From Aliarcobacter sp. (GTDB taxonomy: Bacteria; Campylobacterota; Campylobacteria; Campylobacterales; Arcobacteraceae): DNA of 20,883 nt. The notes under the pieces were generated by a model. The model saw only the letters and a list, made by a program, of their open reading frames with translations, was not told the DNA's origin and made no database searches. Shown in pieces: positions 1-7,918 of this stretch (its first letter is position 1; each line of letters opens with the position of its first letter). The position numbers and the translations under genes are program-made. The stretch spans positions 1 through 20,883 of the forward strand of contig JALRJW010000140.1 of the NCBI GenBank assembly GCA_023268955.1, written 5' to 3'.

Positions 1-2
1 AA

Positions 3-182
3 AAGGAACATTACTTCGGAACGAACACAGATTTTAGCGGTTACTACAAAGCAACGGTAGATCATTTTGGCAAAGATTTTAAACCAGGAAAAGTTTTAAT
101 GTTAGGCGCAGGTGGTGTTGGAACTTCAATTGCCTCTGCTCTTTATAAATTAAAAGTAGAAGAACTTGTTATTTTTGATATC
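3..182 (+). pseudogene. Shikimate/quinate 5-dehydrogenase fragment (AroE family)
   Basis: Reading from base 3 gives about 60 residues with two hallmarks of shikimate or quinate dehydrogenases: an NTDFSG motif (substrate/catalytic region) and, about 30 residues later, a GAGGVG dinucleotide-binding loop followed by a strand ending in VIFD. These enzymes reduce 3-dehydroshikimate with NADPH in aromatic amino acid synthesis. The N-terminus lies outside the window. Family resemblance stops at about base 182, just after a GATATC palindrome (177-182). The frame then runs through low-complexity hydrophobic codons to a TAA at 270-272, although at least 100 further residues would be expected. The following genes lie on the opposite strand. 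I therefore read this as a truncated fragment at a join and not as a working gene. Confidence 0.7.
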
Positions 183-290
183 ACGCTCTCTTCGTTCAAT
201 ATCTTATTTTCGCTTATTTTCTTAATTTTCCATAAGATTAGCATATTCTTCTTGCATTCTTTTCTGTTATAACTTTTCAAGTTTTTATCT

Positions 291-827
291 TTAAAGTAGT
301 TTCTCTTTTTCTTCTTTAGTTATTCCCTCTTGAAGAGCATTTTTCTTAACTAATCCCCTACTTTGAAAACTTAGTTTTCCATTTTGTATTTTATAAATAT
401 TGTAAGCATTTTGTGAAACGTCAGTTAGACCAATAGTTTTAACTAAATCTCCACTTTCATCAAATATCAATTTATATTTTGAGTTTTCATATAATCGATT
501 AATTTCATTTGAAACACCAAGTTTTTTAATAAGCCAAGGTGCTTTAGAAATATTTGCAGCTAATACTATTTTTTTGTCACTATATTTATCAAGTTCATTA
601 AATACAGCAATAGCATCATCATTTAAAACTATTAAATAATCATTGCTAAACAGTTCATTTGTCTTAAGATATTTATCTTCATTTGAAATTTGTAAATATT
701 CAGGTAAAGAGCTTATGGCAATTTGTAGATCTTTTTTATTTTGAATTTGTTCAGGAGCTGTTAAATAAACTAATAAAAAAAATCCAACTATTCCTAAAAT
801 CACAACTTTAATACTATTTTTAATCAT
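291..827 (-). CDS. Membrane-anchored thioredoxin-fold-like protein of unknown function
   Basis: This is a 178-residue protein with one N-terminal hydrophobic segment (about residues 7-24), so it is probably anchored in the inner membrane with its body in the periplasm. The remainder alternates strands and helices in a thioredoxin-like way (a YLIVLND strand, a KIVLAANI strand, an amphipathic helix, a YKLIFDESG strand), but has no CxxC and no other cysteine, so redox activity is unlikely. The family is not recognised with certainty. Its ATG overlaps the stop of the upstream oxidoreductase as ATGA (824-827), with an AAGGA ribosome site just upstream, so the two are probably translationally coupled. 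It is the last gene of a three-gene minus-strand operon. The fold call is inference from pattern only. Confidence 0.7.
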   Translation of the reverse strand: MIKNSIKVVILGIVGFFLLVYLTAPEQIQNKKDLQIAISSLPEYLQISNEDKYLKTNELFSNDYLIVLNDDAIAVFNELDKYSDKKIVLAANISKAPWLIKKLGVSNEINRLYENSKYKLIFDESGDLVKTIGLTDVSQNAYNIYKIQNGKLSFQSRGLVKKNALQEGITKEEKEKLL

Positions 828-2023
828 CTATTTTTTCCTTTTAATCTTTTTGCCCATCTTCTAAACAATCTATGTGAACTGATATTTTCATTTAATTCTA
901 CGCCATCAAAAATTGATTCAACTAAAACTTTTGCTAAGTATGGAGATAAAACATAACCTCTTCCACCAACACCATTAATAATGTATAAATTATCAATCAT
1001 AGATAACTTATCCTTTTTTATGTGACTTCCATTTAAAATATGAGGATGATTTTCAATAGTTTTTTTTGAATCAACTAACTTTCCAACAATAGGAAAATAA
1101 TCAAAACTCGCTGCCCTTGCTCCAATTTTAAAATCAATTATTTCAATATCATCTAGTTTTATGATGTCATTTGCTAAATCAATTAGCTTTTTTGTATCAC
1201 TATTTACTATATCCATAGTTTTTTGATTAGGCTGTGTATCATTTATATCTTTTAAATCAAGATTATATAAAGTATCACTCATATCGTCTTTAAATCGATT
1301 GTGAGTAGCCCCAATACTTAATTTATATTTATCATTATAAGCAGTTGAAACAGAGATAGAACACTCTTTATGATAATTAAAATCAGTTTTAGTAGAAGTT
1401 AAAACATTTATTTTTTGTCCCCAAACAGGTCTAATGTTTACATACTCTTCTTCAATAAGTTTAATATTAGCACCAGTTGTTAAAACTATGTTTTTAGTTT
1501 TTATTTCATCATTAATTAACCAAAAATCATCTTTTTTTTGTAAAGTTTTTACTTCATAATCATATTTTTGATTAATATTTTCAAGTAATGTTTCACAAAC
1601 CTTCGTTGCATTTACCATACTTCCAATAGGGAAAAAATATCCTTCATCTCTTTTTTCATAATCAAAATCTATAAACTCTTCATAAGAGCAAAATTTCTCA
1701 AAATCTTCATCATCAGTAGCAACTCTTAAAGTTCCGCTAGTTGATATAAACTCACTAAAGTTTGTAAGATTAGATAAATTTAAAGAGTAAAAATCAACAC
1801 TAAACTCTAAAGCTTTAGTAACCAAATCTTTAAAATCATTTGGTTTTCCCAAAATTGGATTTAAAAAAGCTCCAGCTGCACCACTTGCACCATTAGTAAA
1901 AGTGGAATTTTTATCAACGATTAAAATGTTCTTAGTTTTTTTGCTTAAAAAATATGCAGTACAACTCCCAGCAATTCCTGCTCCAACTACTACAAAATCA
2001 TATATTTTAGAACTATTAGACAT
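824..2023 (-). CDS. FAD-dependent oxidoreductase, DAO family, MnmC C-domain-like
   Basis: This 399-residue protein opens with a Rossmann FAD-binding loop GAGIAG (residues 14-19), followed by an acidic end of strand two (LIVDK) and a GASGAAGAFLNPILGKPN stretch at about 45-62. The GASG...NPxLG pattern resembles the oxidase domain of MnmC, which removes the carboxymethyl group from cmnm5U34 in tRNA. A second FAD-contact segment, NGVGGRGYVLSPYLA, lies near the C-terminus. The methyltransferase half of bifunctional MnmC is absent, so it is either a stand-alone MnmC2-type enzyme or another amino-acid-oxidase-like DAO protein. It overlaps the upstream rhodanese gene by 8 bases and the downstream membrane protein by 4, which argues for a shared transcript. 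Superfamily is confident; the substrate is not. Confidence 0.88.
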   Translation of the reverse strand: MSNSSKIYDFVVVGAGIAGSCTAYFLSKKTKNILIVDKNSTFTNGASGAAGAFLNPILGKPNDFKDLVTKALEFSVDFYSLNLSNLTNFSEFISTSGTLRVATDDEDFEKFCSYEEFIDFDYEKRDEGYFFPIGSMVNATKVCETLLENINQKYDYEVKTLQKKDDFWLINDEIKTKNIVLTTGANIKLIEEEYVNIRPVWGQKINVLTSTKTDFNYHKECSISVSTAYNDKYKLSIGATHNRFKDDMSDTLYNLDLKDINDTQPNQKTMDIVNSDTKKLIDLANDIIKLDDIEIIDFKIGARAASFDYFPIVGKLVDSKKTIENHPHILNGSHIKKDKLSMIDNLYIINGVGGRGYVLSPYLAKVLVESIFDGVELNENISSHRLFRRWAKRLKGKNR

Positions 2024-2387
2024 TTTTTTCTATCTCATAATTTATTTGCATATTAGGACGCCAATAACCTCTTCCACCCTTTAAACTAACGCAATGATAA
2101 TCAGGGAACTTTTGTTTGTAAAAATTCAATCTTTCTTTAGTTGTTTTGCCTGTATCACAGTAAAATACAAATACACTTCCTTTAGGATATTCAATCATTT
2201 CATAGGGATTATAGGTAATTGTTTCAATATTATCTATCGGCTTTAAAACAGTATCTATTAAAACAACTTTAATACCTTGATTTTCAAGCTGTTTTGAATA
2301 TATTAACAACTCTTGCTGAGTCCATTCTAGTTTATCTAACATGTTTATCTTTAAGTGAAATTTTAAATGAATATTATCTATTTTCAT
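2016..2387 (-). CDS. Rhodanese-like sulfurtransferase domain protein
   Basis: The protein is 123 residues from the ATG at 2387; a TTG at 2399 would add four. The C-terminal half carries a rhodanese active-site arrangement: a hydrophobic strand VFVFYC ending in Cys77, the loop CDTGKTTKER, a helix, and then the VSLKGGRGYWR turn that matches the closing LxGGxxxW of single-domain rhodaneses. Such proteins carry a persulfide on the cysteine and pass sulfur to acceptors. The N-terminal part is weakly conserved and the usual DVR motif is replaced by LIDT. It is the first gene of the trio with the FAD oxidoreductase and the thioredoxin-like protein. The ribosome site before the ATG is poor, so the start is uncertain. 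Rhodanese assignment is likely; the acceptor is unknown. Confidence 0.7.
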   Translation of the reverse strand: MKIDNIHLKFHLKINMLDKLEWTQQELLIYSKQLENQGIKVVLIDTVLKPIDNIETITYNPYEMIEYPKGSVFVFYCDTGKTTKERLNFYKQKFPDYHCVSLKGGRGYWRPNMQINYEIEKNV

Positions 2388-2428
2388 TATAAATACCAAT
2401 TAACTAAATTTTCTATTTTTTATAAAAA

Positions 2429-2449
2429 CTTGATTGACAGAGACTCAAG
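2429..2449. promoter_or_regulatory. HAIR operator (HspR binding site)
   Basis: The inverted repeat CTTGATT-N7-ACTCAAG differs at one base from the perfect HspR-associated inverted repeat CTTGAGT-N7-ACTCAAG. It overlaps the -35 element and spacer of the cbpA promoter and lies upstream of hspR itself, the arrangement expected for autoregulated heat-shock repression. Confidence 0.85.
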
Positions 2450-2463
2450 TTGTGTGCTATAAT
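2434..2463 (+). promoter_or_regulatory. Promoter of cbpA-hspR
   Basis: A TTGACA -35 (2434-2439) and an extended TGCTATAAT -10 (TATAAT at 2458-2463) are separated by 18 bases. Transcription should begin near 2470, giving a leader of about 30 bases with an AGGA ribosome site at 2486-2489. The HAIR operator covers the -35 and part of the spacer, so HspR would block polymerase directly. Confidence 0.8.
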
Positions 2464-2498
2464 TACAAAATTTAATATAATTTATAGGATTTTTAAGA

Positions 2499-3368
2499 AT
2501 GGCAAAAAGTTTATACGAAACACTAGAAGTAAATGAAAATGCAAGTGCTGATGAGATTAAAAAAGCATATAGAAAACTTGCAAGAAAATATCACCCTGAT
2601 GTAAACAAAGACCCAGGGGCAGAAGATAAATTTAAAGAAATTAACGCAGCATACGAAGTATTAAGTGATGCTCAGAAAAAAGCACAATATGATCAATATG
2701 GTGACCAAATGTTTGGTGGTCAAAACTTCCATGATTTTGCTAGAGGTCAAGGACAAAATGTTGATTTAGATGAAATTTTAAGACAAATGTTTGGTGGAGG
2801 TGCAGGCTTTGGTGGAGGCTTTGGAAGATCTGGATTTGGAGGATTTGGAGGTTTTGATGAACCTGATTTAGATACAAATGCTCAAATTACAATATCTTTT
2901 GACACAGCTATTTTAGGTGGTAAGCAACATATATCATTAAATGGAGACTCTTTTGATGTAAAAATTCCTGAAGGAATAAATGATGGTCAAAAAATTAGAG
3001 CAAAAGGTAAGGGAAAATCATACAATGGACAAAGGGGTGATTTAATTATCAAAATAAATGTTGCTTCAAATCCTGATTATGAAAGAGATGGAGACACTTT
3101 AACTAAATTTTTCGATATACCTTTAAAAACAGCACTATTTGGTGGGAAAATTGAAATACCTACAATTCATAAAACAATAACTCTAAAAGTTCCACAAAAT
3201 ACTAAACAAAATCAAAAATTTAGAGTTAAAGAACTTGGTGTTTTAAATAGAAAACTAAATCAAAAAGGTGATTTATATTTAAAAGCAAATATTATATTGC
3301 CTAAAGTTGAAGATTTAGATGAAAATCTAGTTAAAAGTCTTGAAGAGCATTTACCTGAAACTATCTAA
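2499..3368 (+). CDS. cbpA: DnaJ-class co-chaperone CbpA
   Basis: This 289-residue protein is a J-domain co-chaperone that stimulates DnaK ATPase and delivers unfolded clients in the cytoplasm. The J domain spans residues 1-70 with the HPD triad at 32-34. A Gly/Phe-rich linker follows (about 75-120, with many GGF repeats), then two beta-rich client-binding C-terminal domains (about 125-280). There is no CxxCxGxG zinc finger, which separates it from DnaJ proper and fits CbpA. It is first in an operon with hspR, 17 bases upstream, under a HAIR-controlled promoter. The cbpA-hspR order is the one known from Campylobacter and Helicobacter relatives. The repeated GGA/GGT codons at about 2790-2850 encode the G/F linker and are not a separate DNA repeat. 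Confidence 0.95.
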   Translation: MAKSLYETLEVNENASADEIKKAYRKLARKYHPDVNKDPGAEDKFKEINAAYEVLSDAQKKAQYDQYGDQMFGGQNFHDFARGQGQNVDLDEILRQMFGGGAGFGGGFGRSGFGGFGGFDEPDLDTNAQITISFDTAILGGKQHISLNGDSFDVKIPEGINDGQKIRAKGKGKSYNGQRGDLIIKINVASNPDYERDGDTLTKFFDIPLKTALFGGKIEIPTIHKTITLKVPQNTKQNQKFRVKELGVLNRKLNQKGDLYLKANIILPKVEDLDENLVKSLEEHLPETI

Positions 3369-3385
3369 AATGTAAAAGGAAATTC

Positions 3386-3769
3386 ATGGATACAAATAGC
3401 TATGTAGAACCCGTTTACTTAATCTCAGCAGTTGCTGAGATTTTAAATATTCACCCTCAAACACTAAGACAATATGAACGAGAAGGTCTTATTAAACCAT
3501 CAAGAACAAATGGAAAAATTAGACTTTACTCTCAAAAAGATATTGACCATATTAAATATGTTTTAACTCTTACAAGAGATTTAGGAATAAATCTAGCTGG
3601 TGTTGATATGATTTTACAGCTAAACAATAGAATTGAAACACTAGAAAATGAAATATTAAAATATAAAGATAAATTTAAAAATATAAACAATATGTCTGTA
3701 GTACCTGATACTAAGGCATTAGTAATTAAAAAAACATCTTTTGATATTGTAATTATAGAAGAGAAATAA
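3386..3769 (+). CDS. hspR: MerR-family heat-shock repressor HspR
   Basis: The protein is 127 residues. A MerR-type winged helix-turn-helix occupies about residues 10-50, with the recognition region HPQTLRQYEREGLIKPSR and the wing KIRLYS. A short coiled coil (about 78-100) probably mediates dimerisation. HspR represses chaperone genes by binding HAIR inverted repeats, and one lies in the promoter of this operon, so negative autoregulation is expected. The ribosome site AAGGAA sits just before the ATG. The short C-terminus ends in alternating hydrophobic residues, as in HspR of related bacteria. Co-transcription with cbpA and the nearby HAIR make the identity firm over other MerR proteins. Confidence 0.93.
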   Translation: MDTNSYVEPVYLISAVAEILNIHPQTLRQYEREGLIKPSRTNGKIRLYSQKDIDHIKYVLTLTRDLGINLAGVDMILQLNNRIETLENEILKYKDKFKNINNMSVVPDTKALVIKKTSFDIVIIEEK

Positions 3770-3785
3770 AAAATATAGAAAAATA

Positions 3786-3815
3786 AAAAGAGAAGATTAA
3801 ATCTTCTTCTCTTTT
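3786..3815. terminator. Bidirectional terminator between hspR and ftsZ
   Basis: An 11-base-pair stem, AAAAGAGAAGA (3786-3796) with TCTTCTCTTTT (3805-3815), closes an 8-base loop. T-rich and A-rich flanks on both sides serve the two converging genes; ftsZ ends 10 bases to the right. Confidence 0.75.
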
Positions 3816-3824
3816 CAATTAGTT

Positions 3825-4976
3825 TTATTGTTGTTGATGTGCAGTAGTTATGTTGTACTGAACAACATAATCTCTCATTAATGGTGGAATATCTAAATAG
3901 TTATCATCATCAGGATTAAGATGAGCTGTACCTTTTTCATTATCATTATTGATTCTATCTTCTGGAGTCTCATTTTTTGACTCAAATCCTGTTGCAACAA
4001 TTGTAATTTTAACTTCATCAATATCTAAAGTTCTATCAGAACTTGTACCAAAAATAATTTCAGCATTTGAATCCATTCTATCATTGATGTTACCCATTAC
4101 ATCATTGATTGCTAAAAGAGGTACTTGTGGGTGAATATTAAAGTGAATTAAAATACCCTTTGCACCACTTAACGAAACTTTATCTAAAAGTGGTGAATCA
4201 ATAGCATCTTCTAAAGCTCTTTGGGCAGCACCCTCACCTTTTGCTTTACCAATACCCATTAACGCCATACCTCTATGTTGCATAATAGTTTTTACATCAG
4301 CAAAGTCTGTATTAATATCAGAGTTACCTGGATTTAAAATAACTTCACTCATACCATTTACAGCTTGATAAAGTATGTTATCAATAATTTTAAAGGCATC
4401 TTTCATACCAACAGTTTCATCAATGATTTCTAATAATCTATCATTTGGTACTACAATAATTGAATCACTAACTTTTTTAAGTTCTTCTAAACCAAGATTG
4501 GCTAATCCTGCTCTTTTTTTACCTTCCCATTGAAATGGTTTTGTTACAACAGAAACAGTTAAAGCTCCAACTTCTTTTGCAGCTTTAGCAATAATAGCAG
4601 CAGCACCTGTTCCTGTTCCACCACCAAGTCCAGCAGCTATAAAAGCGATATCAGCACCTTCTAAAGCACTTTTTATCTCTTCATAACTTTCAATAGCAGA
4701 ATCTCTTCCAATCTCTGGTTTCATTCCAGCACCTAAACCTTTTGTCAATTTAGCACCTAATTGAATTTTCTTTGGAGCTCTTGAGATTTCTAATACTTGT
4801 CTATCTGTATTTGCAGCAATTAAATCTACTTTGCTACATCCCTCTTTTATCATGTGGTTAACCATGTTACAACCACCGCCACCAACACCAATTACAGTAA
4901 TTTTTGCTACATTATCTGATAATATTCTGTTAGGCATTTCTACTTTTATTTCATCTGCATTAAATAAATCTTCCAT
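3825..4976 (-). CDS. ftsZ: Cell division GTPase FtsZ
   Basis: This tubulin homologue polymerises at mid-cell to form the Z ring. From the ATG at 4976 it is 383 residues, typical for the family. It shows the N-terminal VIGVGGGGCN nucleotide loop, the tubulin signature GGGTGTG at about 118-124, the NxDFADV T7-type segment that contacts the next subunit, a variable linker rich in Asn/Asp/Glu, and a C-terminal DIPPLMR peptide of the kind that binds FtsA. I chose the ATG over a GTG nine bases upstream because TAATG couples it to the ftsA stop and a GGAG ribosome site lies 8 bases upstream. It is the last gene of the ppiD-ftsA-ftsZ operon and is followed by a terminator. Confidence 0.97.
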   Translation of the reverse strand: MEDLFNADEIKVEMPNRILSDNVAKITVIGVGGGGCNMVNHMIKEGCSKVDLIAANTDRQVLEISRAPKKIQLGAKLTKGLGAGMKPEIGRDSAIESYEEIKSALEGADIAFIAAGLGGGTGTGAAAIIAKAAKEVGALTVSVVTKPFQWEGKKRAGLANLGLEELKKVSDSIIVVPNDRLLEIIDETVGMKDAFKIIDNILYQAVNGMSEVILNPGNSDINTDFADVKTIMQHRGMALMGIGKAKGEGAAQRALEDAIDSPLLDKVSLSGAKGILIHFNIHPQVPLLAINDVMGNINDRMDSNAEIIFGTSSDRTLDIDEVKITIVATGFESKNETPEDRINNDNEKGTAHLNPDDDNYLDIPPLMRDYVVQYNITTAHQQQ

Positions 4977-6388
4977 TAAAACCACTCCGAAATTTTTGTC
5001 CAGAATTTACCAACACCTTTTTTCTTTTGTTTGTCATCTAAAGGTGTTAAAATTGCCTGTTTATTGTTTAAATCTAAATTTGAAAGATTAGTTTCATTAG
5101 ATTTAACATTTGCACTTGTATTAATATCATCTGCTTTTTGTGTATTAATATCAACATGTGCAGGTTTTGAGATTCTTGGATCTACTTTAATAGGTCTAAC
5201 AAGTTTTTTGTTTGAATCAAGCTCAAAACCTCTTGATTTTCCTAACATTAGATACAAAATACCAACAATCGTTGACATAGTTGGTTCATCTAAACTCATA
5301 AAACCATTTTTAATGTTTTTAGGTGCTGAAATTGAAACTGGAATTCCATCAAATACAGCTTGAGCTAAGACCTTGATTCCATCAAGATTACTCATTCCCC
5401 CTGTTACAACTATACCTGAACCAATATTATCTAGTAAACCAGATTTTTTAAGATTTTTTCTAATTAATATTAAAATCTCTTCAACTCTAGCATGAATAAT
5501 AGTTTGAATACTCTCTAACGCAACTTCACTTGAAGTATGCTCATCTCCGATTCTAGGGATTTTTACTTTTGTAATACCTAAATCATTTTTAGGACTGTAA
5601 TCTTTGATTAGCGAACCATAATCAATTTTTAATTTTTCAGCTGCTGCTGGTGGAGTGTGAAGCATTTCTGATAAGTCATTTGTAATATGACTTGAACCAA
5701 CAGGAATGAAGCCGTTAAAAATTAAAGAGTTGCTTTTAAAACAAACAAACTCAGTTGTAGAGTCTCCCAGATTAATTACTGTTGCACCAAATTTCTTTTG
5801 TTGAGAATCTAATAGTGCCATAGCAGAAGCATATCCATCTAAAACAAAAATGCAATTTTCAATACCTGATATTTTTAAAGCTGATTTTATATTTGTTAAT
5901 GAAGTTCTTTTAGCTGTCACAATAAAAACAGAAGCTTCTAATCTTGAACCATTCATATTTAAAGGATTATCAACATCAACTGTATCATCAACTTTAAAAT
6001 GAATTGGAATAACATGAATTACTTCATATTCTGGAACAATAGTCGCATTATATAAAGCCATTTGCATTACTTGATTGATTTCTGTTTCAGTTATTATTCC
6101 ATTTGGAACATTTACTGAACCAGAACTTCTAATGCTCTTTGTATGATTTCCAGAAATTGAAACTACAGTTGTATCAAAGTTTTCCAAAGTATTTTTTTTG
6201 GCCATTAAAACAGCATCTCTAATACTATTAGCAGCATCTTCGATATTTGTAATTATACCCTTGTAAATACCTTGACTTTTTTGAGTACCTATTCCTAAAA
6301 TACCAATATTATGTTCCAAATCAGGTTTAGCAATTACTGCTTTAACGCTTGAAGAACCAAAGTCTATTGCTAAAAGAGTATTATTCAA
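4976..6388 (-). CDS. ftsA: Cell division protein FtsA
   Basis: FtsA is the actin-like ATPase that tethers FtsZ filaments to the inner membrane and recruits the later divisome. The 470-residue protein has the phosphate-1 motif AIDFGSSSVK (about 7-16), the second phosphate strand VINLGDSTTEF, the adenosine motif VVTGGMSNLDG, an FtsA-type SHS2/1C insert in place of actin subdomain 1B, and a C-terminal amphipathic helix ending KFWTKISEWF for membrane attachment. It starts with TTG at 6388: an AAGGA site 7 bases upstream supports it, and only three bases separate it from the ppiD stop. Its stop overlaps the ftsZ ATG by one base, which would keep FtsA and FtsZ synthesis linked. Confidence 0.96.
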   Translation of the reverse strand: MNNTLLAIDFGSSSVKAVIAKPDLEHNIGILGIGTQKSQGIYKGIITNIEDAANSIRDAVLMAKKNTLENFDTTVVSISGNHTKSIRSSGSVNVPNGIITETEINQVMQMALYNATIVPEYEVIHVIPIHFKVDDTVDVDNPLNMNGSRLEASVFIVTAKRTSLTNIKSALKISGIENCIFVLDGYASAMALLDSQQKKFGATVINLGDSTTEFVCFKSNSLIFNGFIPVGSSHITNDLSEMLHTPPAAAEKLKIDYGSLIKDYSPKNDLGITKVKIPRIGDEHTSSEVALESIQTIIHARVEEILILIRKNLKKSGLLDNIGSGIVVTGGMSNLDGIKVLAQAVFDGIPVSISAPKNIKNGFMSLDEPTMSTIVGILYLMLGKSRGFELDSNKKLVRPIKVDPRISKPAHVDINTQKADDINTSANVKSNETNLSNLDLNNKQAILTPLDDKQKKKGVGKFWTKISEWF

Positions 6389-6391
6389 TTT

Positions 6392-7855
6392 CTATTCCTT
6401 TGTTTGTATTGATGATTGAATTTCGTATGTATTTTTTAAAGAATCAATCAAATTTTTCATAATTTCTTTATCTTGTAAACCTAAAAGAGTACTTTTTACA
6501 ATCTCTGATTTAGTTTTATCAACTTTAGCAAATTTAGAATCTAAAACTTTAAATAAAACTACTTTATTTTCTAAGGAAATTGTACCACTTTTAGAAGGTG
6601 TTGAGAACATTTGATTTAAAAATGCCCCTGCTTCTTGAGCAGATAAACCAGGAATTTTATCCAATGAATCTCTTGTGATTCCATTTACTTTAGAACCCGT
6701 AAATGTTGCTAACATTTCATTTGCTTTTTTAGTTAGTTCTTCATCTTTTTTTACAGATAGATAAGCTTTTGATACTTCATTTTTAACTTCTTCAAAAGCT
6801 AAAGGTACAGGCATCTCTACATCATCAATTTTCAATACTAAATATTGATTATTGTGTAAAATAGGTTTTAAAATATCACCTTTTTTAGCATTAGTAATAG
6901 CTAAGTTATCTTCAGCTGAATATGGTAATTTACTTATATCAAAATCTAAATTTGAATTGAAATTTTCTTCACCTTTTTTAAGAGCTAAATAGTGTTTTAA
7001 AGCCTCTTTTTTTGAAGCTTTTTCATCAATTGCTTTAATTATTTCGTTTTTAGCGTCATCTAAAGATTTTATTTTTCCATCTTCATATCTATAGTCATTT
7101 TTGTATTTGTCATAGAAATCTTGAATTTCAGCAACACTTGGATTAGTTGATTCAATATTTAAAGATGAAACTGATAATTTGTATTTAGTTTCAGACATGT
7201 AAGAGTTTTTATTTTCTTCCCAGTACTTCTTTAAATCTTCATCATTAATAGTAACTTTAATATCGTTTTTAGAGATAATTTTATACTCAATATCATTTTC
7301 TAAAAATAGTAATGAACTTAAGTTGTTAACTTCATTTTGTGTTGGATTTATTACAAATAGCTCTTGAACTTTTTGAAGTAAAATCCCTCTTTTTAATGAG
7401 TCTTCAAAAACAACAGGAGTCATTCTATTTTGATTTAAAACTTTAATATAAGTCTCTTTGTCAAATTTTCCATCTTTTAAGAAGGCTTGATATTTTACTA
7501 ACTCTTTAGCAATATCTTCATCTGTAACACCTAAACCTAAAGAATCAGCATAAGATAAAATCAAGTTTTTTTGTATTGCTTGTTGATAAGCAGCATCTCT
7601 TAAATTTAATTTTTGTGCCATTTCTTCATTAAATGAAGTGCCAAATAGTCTTGCATATTGGTCATACAAAGATGAATACTCTTGTTGAAACTCTTCTACA
7701 GAGATTTCTCTATCCCCTACAACTGCAACTGCCCCACTTTGTTTTCCATAATCATAAGAACCCCATCCTACGAATCCAGCACCAACAAACGCAATTGTAC
7801 TTATCCAAATAGTAATAACAAGCCATTTTTTATGTCTTTGCATCCAAGTTATCAT
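6392..7855 (-). CDS. Membrane-anchored periplasmic chaperone, PpiD/SurA-N type
   Basis: The 487-residue protein has a short cytoplasmic N-terminus with basic residues, one transmembrane segment (about 11-32) and a large periplasmic part. Residues about 40-180 match the SurA N-terminal chaperone fold of PpiD proteins (VAVVGDREISVEEFQQEY). The middle region (about 215-375) has the size and position of the parvulin domain but has diverged, so isomerase activity is doubtful. The C-terminal part again resembles PpiD. It would help outer-membrane or secreted proteins fold as they leave SecYEG. The start at 7855 has an AGAGGA ribosome site. The gene leads the ftsA-ftsZ operon, an order also known in Campylobacter. 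Confidence 0.88.
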   Translation of the reverse strand: MITWMQRHKKWLVITIWISTIAFVGAGFVGWGSYDYGKQSGAVAVVGDREISVEEFQQEYSSLYDQYARLFGTSFNEEMAQKLNLRDAAYQQAIQKNLILSYADSLGLGVTDEDIAKELVKYQAFLKDGKFDKETYIKVLNQNRMTPVVFEDSLKRGILLQKVQELFVINPTQNEVNNLSSLLFLENDIEYKIISKNDIKVTINDEDLKKYWEENKNSYMSETKYKLSVSSLNIESTNPSVAEIQDFYDKYKNDYRYEDGKIKSLDDAKNEIIKAIDEKASKKEALKHYLALKKGEENFNSNLDFDISKLPYSAEDNLAITNAKKGDILKPILHNNQYLVLKIDDVEMPVPLAFEEVKNEVSKAYLSVKKDEELTKKANEMLATFTGSKVNGITRDSLDKIPGLSAQEAGAFLNQMFSTPSKSGTISLENKVVLFKVLDSKFAKVDKTKSEIVKSTLLGLQDKEIMKNLIDSLKNTYEIQSSIQTKE

Positions 7856-7884
7856 AAACTAATATCCTCTTAAAAATTTAAGAT

Positions 7885-7918
7885 ATATTACAAAAAAAAT
7901 TCTTTTAAAAAAGTTAAT
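7885..7918 (-). promoter_or_regulatory. Possible promoter of ppiD-ftsA-ftsZ
   Basis: On the minus strand a T-tract followed by G and TAATAT (7885-7890) resembles the T-rich, -35-poor promoters of Campylobacterota. It lies about 30 bases before the ppiD start and just after the recD2 stop. Weak evidence; read-through from recD2 is also possible because no terminator was seen. Confidence 0.35.

Noticed and set aside
2790..2860. Repeated GGTGGAGG-like units
   Set aside because: They encode the Gly/Phe-rich linker of CbpA and are not an independent DNA repeat.
4977..4985. GTG start for ftsZ nine bases upstream
   Set aside because: The ATG at 4976 has a GGAG site at good spacing and the TAATG coupling to ftsA; the GTG would overlap that ribosome site.
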